Shown here piece by piece: positions 1 to 5,473 of a DNA stretch of 5,473 nt. Each line of letters begins with the position of its first letter. Position 1 is the stretch's first letter. The translations under genes were made by a program, and so were the position numbers. Under the pieces are notes generated by a model, which searched no databases, was not told the origin of the DNA, and saw only the letters and a list, made by a program, of their open reading frames with translations. Source of the stretch: Verrucomicrobiota bacterium (GTDB lineage Bacteria; Verrucomicrobiota; Verrucomicrobiia; Limisphaerales; UBA8199); assembly GCA_026397855.1 (NCBI GenBank), contig JAPLUA010000194.1, positions 1-5,473 on the forward strand, written 5' to 3'.

Positions 1-476
1 AGTTTGTGAGTGATCGCGGTGCGATAGCCGGTTTGCTTCAGGAGTTCGGGCAGCGTGGGAAGGGATTCAGGAACGAACAGGCCGCGGCTGGTATAGGATT
101 TGATCGGCCCTTCCAGCGCCGCTGCCGGTGGCGAGGCACCGAAGTGCTCCGGCACATTGATTGTGATGCGATGGGTGTGCGGATAAACGCCGGTCAGCAT
201 CGTTGCCCGCGACGGCGAGCAGGAGGGGTAAGCGCAAAAGGCCTGACGGAACAACATGCCGCCTCGTGCCATGCGATCCATGTTGGGGGTTGCCACCCCA
301 GCCGTGCCGTAACAGCCCGCCTCGCGGCCCTGATCATCGGCAACGATCAGCAGGACGTTGGGGCGCGGAGAGCCAGAAACAGAGGCCGGAGCAGATACCG
401 CGGTGATTAGAGCAATCAGGATGACGGGGAAGGTCCAACGCCGGCAATCAACACTGAATAAACGTTCGCGAGTCAT
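1..476 (-). CDS. Secreted Cys-type (S1 family) sulfatase B, N-terminal part; heparan N-sulfatase-like
   Basis: The ATG at 476-474 opens a frame that runs off the window at position 1 after 158 full codons. Residues 1-35 form a Sec signal peptide with a rather long n-region (M-T-R-E-R...R-R-W), a hydrophobic core (F-P-V-I-L-I-A-L-I) and a cleavage region near A-P-A-S-V-S-G. The mature part begins R-P-N-V-L-L-I-V-A-D-D-Q-G, with Asp47/Asp48 as metal ligands. Cys86 in C-S-P-S-R-A-T-M-L-T-G (86-96) is the residue converted to formylglycine. Lys158, at the edge, is placed like the Lys of the next active-site motif. The run A-D-D-Q-G-R-E-A-G-C-Y-G, then A-T-P-N-M-D-R-M-A, resembles SGSH-type heparan N-sulfatases (S1_8-like) more than sulfatase A does. 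That is a recollection-based assignment, and the substrate could equally be an O-sulfated sugar. The gene follows sulfatase A by 10 nt and is probably co-transcribed. The missing part should be about two thirds of the protein. Confidence 0.93.
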   Translation of the reverse strand, partial: MTRERLFSVDCRRWTFPVILIALITAVSAPASVSGSPRPNVLLIVADDQGREAGCYGTAGVATPNMDRMARGGMLFRQAFCAYPSCSPSRATMLTGVYPHTHRITINVPEHFGASPPAAALEGPIKSYTSRGLFVPESLPTLPELLKQTGYRTAITHK

Positions 477-480
477 AAAG

Positions 481-485
481 CTCCC
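481..485 (-). promoter_or_regulatory. Shine-Dalgarno of sulfatase B
   Basis: On the minus strand the 10-nt gap between the TGA of sulfatase A and the ATG of sulfatase B reads CGGGAGCTTT. GGGAG is a good ribosome-binding match, 4 nt before the ATG, which is slightly short. It supports the ATG at 476 and suggests that ribosomes finishing sulfatase A can reinitiate on sulfatase B. Confidence 0.55.
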
Positions 486-486
486 G

Positions 487-2220
487 TCAGTCGCCATCCA
501 GCAGGAGTTGTTGGAGGCGAGGATCGCTTTGGGCGGCTCGAATCGCCTCCTTTTCGCCGAGCAGGGCCTTGCGCTGGTCGAGGAAGGGATTGGAGCGGAC
601 TTCCTTGGCCGGGTCGTAGTTAGGGTTGAGTGCAGGTGTGTATTTCACAGCCACATTCTCATCCAGCCACCGGTTGAGCTTCCGGAACAGCGCCTTGGTT
701 TTAGCCGGGTTTGCCTGGGCCAGATTGCGCTCCTCGCCGATGTCGTTCTTCAAGTTGTAGAGCAGCAGGCGACCGCTCCAGTCAAAGATGAGTTTGTCAT
801 CGCCCTGGCGAATTGCCGAGTGCGGCGTCAGCGGTTGACCGTCTTCGGGGTTGATTACGACCACATTGAACGGGTAATGCCAGTAGAAGGTGTCACGCGG
901 GTAGGCGTGCTTTCGGTTGTTAAGATCACGAAACAGCGGTTTCAGGCTGCGACCATCAATCCGCGAGTAATGCGGCTTGGGGTCCATGCCGGCCAGGTCC
1001 AGCAGGGTCGGGAATATATCCTCGTAGGTCACCGGCACATCGCTCCACTGGGCGGCAGGGATGTGGCCCGGCCAGCGGAACACCAGAGGAACACGAATGC
1101 CCCCCTCGAACAGCATGGCCTTGCCCCCTTTGAGCGGCGCATTGCACGTGGCGGCGGGCGTCGTGTAGGTGACGCCGCCGTTGTCGCTCATAAAGACCAC
1201 CAGGGTGTTGGATTCGAGGCCCGTCTGGGCAAGGGTTTGCAAAACGCGGCCGACCGAGTCATCGAGACTCTTGACCATGGCCGCATAGACCACGTTGGAT
1301 TGGTGATTCCAGCCAAGGGTAGGTTTGATTTGAAAGCAGGCAACGTCCTCCGGCTGAGCCTGGAATGGCGCATGCACGGCGAAGTGGCACAGATAGAGAA
1401 AGAAGGGGTTCGCGTCCGTCGCCGCCGCTTGTTGCTTGAGGAAGTCAATCGCCGTATCGGTCAGCGCGTCGGTCAAATACGCTTTGCTGGTGGCCGGGTC
1501 GGTCTTGCCCCGGACCAGTTCGGGTTGCGGCATCTTGGGGAAGTGCTTCTTGCGGCTATCCCAGAGCCGACGCCAGTCGAAGTAGGGGGAACTGCCTTCA
1601 TCGAAATAGGCAAGTTCCTTGAAGCCCTGGTCGTGCGGTTGCCAGCCGCGCGCGCCGTGGCTGCCGAGGTGCCACTTGCCGATGAATGCGCCATGGTAGC
1701 CGGTGAGCGCTTCGGCGATGGTGGTTTCGTCGCGACCCTGGTCGAGCGGCTGGCCGGAAGGCAGGGCGTCCAGCGTCGAAGCGTTCAGCAGGGCTTGCGG
1801 GGTTTTGATCTGGTCGCCCCAATAAACCGCGTCGTTGGCCAGATAACCCGGCGGTGGAGTGAGACCTTGATTGTAATACGTCCTCACCGTTGCCGGCGAG
1901 GCCGTCATGACGCCGAGCTTGGCTGAGTTCCGCCCGGTTAGCAGCCCGGCGCGTGTGGGCGAGCACAATTGAGTGGAGTAAGCCTGCCCGAACGCGGTGC
2001 CTTCACGGGCAAGGCGGTCGAGGTTCGGCGTTTCATAGAACATCCGGGCCGGCTTCGCACCCGTGATGCGTGCGGCAAAGGCATTTACATCGGTGTAGCC
2101 GAGGTCGTCCGCCAGGATGAAGACGATGTTGGGCCGGTGGACGGCCGCGGCGTTAGATGCCGAGGCCAGGCCGAGGGCAAGGCCGGCAAACACCCATGCT
2201 CTCGTAATAATGCGTTTCAC
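487..2220 (-). CDS. Secreted Cys-type (S1 family) sulfatase A, complete
   Basis: This 577-residue sulfatase hydrolyses a sulfate ester using a formylglycine made from Cys86 in the motif C-S-P-T-R-A-G-L-L-T-G-R (86-97). The other canonical S1 features are all present: A-D-D (37-39) with metal-binding Asp38/Asp39, G-K-W-H-L-G (181-186, Lys182 and His184), His283 in V-H-A-P-F, S-D-N-G-G (345-349) and Lys364 in L-K-G-G-K, followed by E-G-G-I-R-V-P (372-378). The N-terminus is a Sec signal peptide: K-R, a hydrophobic core, then A-S-N-A-A-A, with no lipobox, so a periplasmic or secreted enzyme is likely. I chose the GTG at 2220 because it gives a standard signal peptide and leaves 4 nt after the upstream stop; a weak GGGA lies 10 nt before it. 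Another GTG at 2244 would add 8 residues (start M-F-C-W) and overlap the upstream gene. Length is normal for the family. Maturation needs an FGE or anSME-type enzyme encoded elsewhere. Substrate and S1 subfamily cannot be assigned by eye. Confidence 0.95.
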   Translation of the reverse strand: MKRIITRAWVFAGLALGLASASNAAAVHRPNIVFILADDLGYTDVNAFAARITGAKPARMFYETPNLDRLAREGTAFGQAYSTQLCSPTRAGLLTGRNSAKLGVMTASPATVRTYYNQGLTPPPGYLANDAVYWGDQIKTPQALLNASTLDALPSGQPLDQGRDETTIAEALTGYHGAFIGKWHLGSHGARGWQPHDQGFKELAYFDEGSSPYFDWRRLWDSRKKHFPKMPQPELVRGKTDPATSKAYLTDALTDTAIDFLKQQAAATDANPFFLYLCHFAVHAPFQAQPEDVACFQIKPTLGWNHQSNVVYAAMVKSLDDSVGRVLQTLAQTGLESNTLVVFMSDNGGVTYTTPAATCNAPLKGGKAMLFEGGIRVPLVFRWPGHIPAAQWSDVPVTYEDIFPTLLDLAGMDPKPHYSRIDGRSLKPLFRDLNNRKHAYPRDTFYWHYPFNVVVINPEDGQPLTPHSAIRQGDDKLIFDWSGRLLLYNLKNDIGEERNLAQANPAKTKALFRKLNRWLDENVAVKYTPALNPNYDPAKEVRSNPFLDQRKALLGEKEAIRAAQSDPRLQQLLLDGD

Positions 2221-2224
2221 TTTG

Positions 2225-5200
2225 TTAGGGTCCCAACAGAACACGGTAATATCGATGCGGCAGGTTCGTCAGAGGATCAATCCACCAAAACGGCATGGTG
2301 GGCGAATTGGTGGTGAGGAGCGAAGCCCAGATATTGGACTGATCCAGCCTGGACGTGCCCTGAATGGTGTAGTCCGGACCGTAATCACCGGAGACACGCA
2401 ACCCAAACGCGCCGTTGGACCAGGCCGCTCCGGCCAGTTGCGGCCGAACTGGCCGGTTTACGGTGATCCAAAAGCTCTGCGTCACACTCTGGCTTGGCGG
2501 GCCGATATCCTGCGCTTTCAGCTTGACGCTGGTTACCAGCGGTGACTGCGCGAGGGCCGGCCGCCAGGTGAACGTGCCCGTGGCCGGATCCACGGTCGAA
2601 TTGGCCGGCGCGGCCAAGGCGGTAAACGTCAGGCTCGGTGCCGCATCCGGGTCGCCGGCGGTATTCGTCACGACCAGGGTTTGGCCGGCGATCACCGTTT
2701 GGTTCGGAATCGGCGGGAAAGTGAGCGTGCTGCTCAAAGCGACCTGGTCAAACGTGGCGGTGCTGGTCCGCGCATCGTTGTGCGCAGTGACGGCCAAGCC
2801 CCAGAGGGCGTTCGTGGGGAAGCCGGAGATGTTCGTCGTTCCGATTTGTGTCCAGTTCGTGCCGTCCGCGGAGGCGAAGCCGGAGAAGGCCGTTCCGCTA
2901 CGGACGAGCCGCACCCAATACGGCGGCCCAAAGCTGCCAGCCACGGTCGTATTATCGCTCAGGCCCCCGGCAGCAACACGACGTTGAAAGCTGAGACCAT
3001 TGCCAGGCGTCAGCACCATTGCCGCATGGCGCGCGCCCGCGGCGATGCTTTCGCGGATCATGACTCCGGCCTTGGCCCAGACATCGCTTGGTGTCTGGCT
3101 GGTGATGCGGGCGGTCAGGGCGCCGTCGCCGACGCGCGGTTGCCAGACGAACCGAAAGCCGTCCGCCGTGTTCCAGATATCCGCGCCGGACCCGGTGACG
3201 GCGAAGACGCCATTGGTCCAAACGGTATCACCGCTGATCCCGTTCGTGCCGAGGTCGCCCATCTGCCACGGCGCTGGCGGCGGATTATTTGTCGGCGCAA
3301 TGACGCCGGTAAGGAGAAAATCGTCAATCCACGCCGCTTGCCCGCCGCTGCTGATGCCGGTGCCGTCCAGGCGCAGGGCGAAGTTCCGGTGGAAGAAGAC
3401 GGCGTTGCTGCCGGACTTCGCGCGGGCATCGGCAAAGGTCATCCAGACGTTCTGCTTCTCGTCGTAGCTCCATGATTGCCCGGTCGGATGAAACTCATCG
3501 CGACCGAGGTCACGGAGGGTAACCCAGCCGGTTGCGGTAAGGAACGGGACATTGAAGTTCTGCGCGTCGAGCACATTCGTCAGCTTGTAGCGGAAGCTCA
3601 GGCGCAAGCTTTCGAGCGTGCTGGTGTCCACCCGGGTGACCAGCGCGCTCTGGCTGGTGCCGTTAGCGGTGCTGCACTGCGCGGCGGAGCCGGAGTAGCT
3701 GCCCGTCGAGGTAAGATTCCACTTGCTGCCGTTCGTCCAGGACTCGTCCCACCAGGATTGTTTTCCGGCGTCAAAACTGTCCTGCCGCAGCGTCACGGGC
3801 GTGCCGGCGGAAACCTGGTAGCGGTAGTTGAAGCGGCGGTCCGGCGCGCTGTCGCCGTAGAGGAAGAACCCGGTGACGTCGTTCGTCTGGAAGTTGTCGG
3901 CCCAATGGAAATCAAAGGCGAGCGGTTCATTGGTGAGCCCGAGGTTGGCGCGCGGCACGCGGACCATGAACTGACTTCCCACCGCCTTCCATGCCAGGTC
4001 GCTGCGCAGCGTCGTCCACGTCCAACCATTCGTTGTCGTCGTATTGCGGCTGAGTGATGTGCTGCTGGCCGTGCGGGAGCCAAGATTCACGGCGAAGTCA
4101 TAGCCTTCCCAGCCGGTGGCGTGGTTCTGATCGGTGTTCAGGAACAGCACCAGCCAGTTCGTGTCGGTGAAACGGGTAAGGTTGCTGCTGCACTGAGCAA
4201 GGAAGTAGAGGTAATCCGCATCCCGGGCAACCTTGAGCAGCGTGAAATCGTTGCGGCCGGTGGAGTCCGTGTAGTTCGGCAGATTGCTGAACGTGCTCGG
4301 GTGGTTGCGCGGCAGCGTGTCACTAGAGTAATCGCGGAACTCCGGCCCGACGTCCGCCCAATCACTAAAGTCACCGGCCAGGTTGATGGTCTTCGCGGCA
4401 AAGGCGACCGGCACCGGCCGCGCGCCTTTGCGGAGGCGATTGTAGCCGACCATCTGGTAGAAGTAATTGTCGGTGAAGCTGCCTTTTACCGGCTCGATGT
4501 CGCGGCTGTATTCGGCATTGTAGTTGTCCACGAAATAACGCTTGCCCGCCGGCACGCAATCGCCCAGCAGGTGCGTGTAGCAATAGGTTGACGCGTCCCA
4601 GGCTCCCGCCCACCACTCGTTCCAGCCCACGATCCACAGGAACTGTGGATCGTATTTCAGCCCATAAAACGCCTGCTCGCGGAAGAGCAACCCCTGCCCT
4701 TCCGTGCGTCCGGCACTGAGATGGAAGTTGTCGTAGGCCGGCTGGGCATTGTTAAACTGGCTGCGGCCCAGGTTTCCATTGGCCCAGCCACCGCAGGTCA
4801 CCGGCAGTTGCTCCGGGATGTCATTACGACCGTTCCAGCCGAAGTTCGGCGGTGTGGGCACGTCAATCCATTGCCATTCATTGGCCAGCGAACCGCTGAC
4901 GTAGGCCCAACCGGTGCGCCAGTTAAAGTAATTGCGCACCTCGGTCGAGACAGATCCATCCCCGGCGCTGAGGCCGTCGGGGTAGCCGATGATCAGCGGT
5001 TTGCCTTGCCACAGGAACCACAGGTCGCGATAGAGGCCGGGCCGATACAAGTTCTCGTAGAGCCAGGTCACCGTCGCCGGGCTGGTGGCGTGGGTATAGC
5101 AAAACACCTTGAGATGCACTGACGTGCCTTCCAGACGCATCTTGCGGATGACTTCCAGAACCTTGAGATACTTCGGCGCTTGCGTCTCCGGATGACCGTT

Positions 5201-5473
5201 GGTCGTGTCGAATCCTAGCACATCCACGCCGGCCGCTTCGAGCAGTGCCACGTGGCGGCGGATGACCCATTCGTCGTCGTTGCCGTAGTAGCCGGCCTCG
5301 GGCTCGCCCCAATACCAGGAGCGCGCGTTGCCGCCGGACATCCAGAGGGGATTGTCGGCCCACGGATTGTGCGGATCGGTGTAGCCCCCGAGGCGCTGAA
5401 TCTCTTTCGTGTTGTCGCGAGGACCGTCGGAGCCGAGGGAATTGGTCGTATGCCAGAGAAAGTAGAAAATGCC
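2225..5473 (-). CDS. Large secreted multi-domain glycoside-hydrolase-like protein, 5' end outside window
   Basis: The frame is open from the window edge to a TAA at 2227-2225, giving 1082 visible residues; the true start and presumed signal peptide lie upstream. The Met codon at 5341 is internal, because in-frame coding continues above it and begins G-I-F-Y-F-L-W-H. Visible residues 1-350 look like a GH71/GH99-like TIM-barrel enzyme: W-G-E-P (55-58), D-D-E-W-V-I-R-R-H (66-74), G-F-D-T-T-N-G (87-93), G-W-N-E-W-W-A-G (283-290) and S-R-D-I-E-P (323-328). Asp89 and Glu286 are candidate acidic catalytic residues (inference). Residues 356-552 resemble a CBM9-like domain (D-F-S-D-W, then D-Q-N-H-A-T-G-W-E-G-Y-D-F near 449-461). 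Residues 564-724 look like a jelly-roll, 735-914 like a DUF1349/concanavalin-type domain, 919-1007 like an Ig/cadherin-like domain, and 1008-1082 are a C-terminal beta module. It probably binds and cleaves a glycan outside the cytoplasm. Substrate and activity are unknown. It lies 4 nt upstream of a sulfatase gene, probably in the same operon. Confidence 0.78.
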   Translation of the reverse strand, partial: GIFYFLWHTTNSLGSDGPRDNTKEIQRLGGYTDPHNPWADNPLWMSGGNARSWYWGEPEAGYYGNDDEWVIRRHVALLEAAGVDVLGFDTTNGHPETQAPKYLKVLEVIRKMRLEGTSVHLKVFCYTHATSPATVTWLYENLYRPGLYRDLWFLWQGKPLIIGYPDGLSAGDGSVSTEVRNYFNWRTGWAYVSGSLANEWQWIDVPTPPNFGWNGRNDIPEQLPVTCGGWANGNLGRSQFNNAQPAYDNFHLSAGRTEGQGLLFREQAFYGLKYDPQFLWIVGWNEWWAGAWDASTYCYTHLLGDCVPAGKRYFVDNYNAEYSRDIEPVKGSFTDNYFYQMVGYNRLRKGARPVPVAFAAKTINLAGDFSDWADVGPEFRDYSSDTLPRNHPSTFSNLPNYTDSTGRNDFTLLKVARDADYLYFLAQCSSNLTRFTDTNWLVLFLNTDQNHATGWEGYDFAVNLGSRTASSTSLSRNTTTTNGWTWTTLRSDLAWKAVGSQFMVRVPRANLGLTNEPLAFDFHWADNFQTNDVTGFFLYGDSAPDRRFNYRYQVSAGTPVTLRQDSFDAGKQSWWDESWTNGSKWNLTSTGSYSGSAAQCSTANGTSQSALVTRVDTSTLESLRLSFRYKLTNVLDAQNFNVPFLTATGWVTLRDLGRDEFHPTGQSWSYDEKQNVWMTFADARAKSGSNAVFFHRNFALRLDGTGISSGGQAAWIDDFLLTGVIAPTNNPPPAPWQMGDLGTNGISGDTVWTNGVFAVTGSGADIWNTADGFRFVWQPRVGDGALTARITSQTPSDVWAKAGVMIRESIAAGARHAAMVLTPGNGLSFQRRVAAGGLSDNTTVAGSFGPPYWVRLVRSGTAFSGFASADGTNWTQIGTTNISGFPTNALWGLAVTAHNDARTSTATFDQVALSSTLTFPPIPNQTVIAGQTLVVTNTAGDPDAAPSLTFTALAAPANSTVDPATGTFTWRPALAQSPLVTSVKLKAQDIGPPSQSVTQSFWITVNRPVRPQLAGAAWSNGAFGLRVSGDYGPDYTIQGTSRLDQSNIWASLLTTNSPTMPFWWIDPLTNLPHRYYRVLLGP
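2430..2456. repeat. Perfect 10-bp inverted repeat with 7-nt loop, at a domain boundary of the GH-like gene
   Basis: The arms CCGGCCAGTT (2430-2439) and AACTGGCCGG (2447-2456) are exact reverse complements. The 7-nt loop contains the palindrome CGGCCG (2441-2446). It encodes R-P-V-R-P-Q-L-A-G, the junction between the Ig-like domain and the C-terminal module. No T-run follows on the coding strand. The GC-rich stem could slow ribosomes between domains, but this is speculative. Confidence 0.8.
4629..4653. repeat. Perfect 11-bp inverted repeat with 3-nt loop, inside the GH-like gene
   Basis: The arms are ACGATCCACAG (4629-4639) and CTGTGGATCGT (4643-4653), separated by GAA. They are exact reverse complements. 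The repeat lies in the coding sequence for Y-D-P-Q-F-L-W-I-V, just before the G-W-N-E-W-W-A-G motif. No T-run follows on the minus strand, so it is not a standard terminator. It may form an mRNA hairpin or may be chance. Confidence 0.8.

Noticed and set aside
477..486. Terminator or promoter between the two sulfatase genes
   Set aside because: The gap is only 10 nt and is filled by the ribosome-binding site.
358..1926. A 522-codon open frame on the plus strand opposite sulfatase A
   Set aside because: It lies fully antisense to a sulfatase with all catalytic motifs, its translation is rich in R, V and G with no recognisable domain, and long antisense frames are common opposite high-GC genes.
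2221..2244. GTG at 2244 as the start of sulfatase A
   Set aside because: It would add M-F-C-W-D-P-N-K before a normal signal peptide, overlaps the upstream gene and has no ribosome-binding match. The GTG at 2220 fits better, although 2244 is not excluded.
2681..3475. Plus-strand frames opposite the GH-like gene (also 2415-2987 and 3476-4057)
   Set aside because: They have low-complexity Arg/Ala/Gly-rich translations and no domain, and the minus strand carries a continuous, domain-rich protein here.
5341..5473. Start of the GH-like gene at the Met codon at 5341
   Set aside because: The same frame continues without a stop to the window edge and encodes G-I-F-Y-F-L-W-H and further family-like sequence. 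Starting at 5341 would also leave no signal peptide.

Overview
The window is entirely coding on the minus strand. Three closely packed genes, read from high to low coordinates, look like one transcription unit: (1) a very large, secreted-looking, multi-domain protein with a glycoside-hydrolase-like N-terminal part (its 5' end lies beyond position 5473); (2) a complete secreted sulfatase; (3) the first 158 codons of a second, clearly different sulfatase that runs off the window at position 1. The gaps are 4 and 10 nt, so no promoter or terminator is expected inside the window and none is seen. No RNA genes, mobile elements or CRISPR arrays are visible.

The likely source is a member of the Verrucomicrobiota, perhaps the Pedosphaera/Limisphaera lineage. 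This is inferred from high GC by eye, tandem Cys-type sulfatases next to a carbohydrate-active enzyme, a stack of beta-sandwich accessory domains, and a short C-terminal module ending in R-Y-Y-R-V-L-L-G-P. From memory, that module is common at the ends of large exported Verrucomicrobiota proteins. Planctomycetota are the main alternative.

Layout on the minus strand: 5473-2225 is the GH-like modular protein (putative TIM-barrel catalytic region, CBM9-like domain, jelly-roll-like region, concanavalin/DUF1349-like domain, Ig/cadherin-like domain, C-terminal module). 2220-487 is sulfatase A, with every canonical S1 catalytic and metal-site motif visible. 476-1 is sulfatase B, with signal peptide, metal-site aspartates and the formylglycine motif visible.

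Taken together, the genes suggest an operon for breaking down a sulfated polysaccharide outside the cytoplasm. The sulfatases would remove sulfate esters or N-sulfates, and the large protein would bind and probably cleave the glycan. The substrate cannot be read from the sequence. The most interesting point is the large protein: its N-terminal part belongs to a recognisable conserved family for which I know no established activity, and it sits directly beside two sulfatases of different type.
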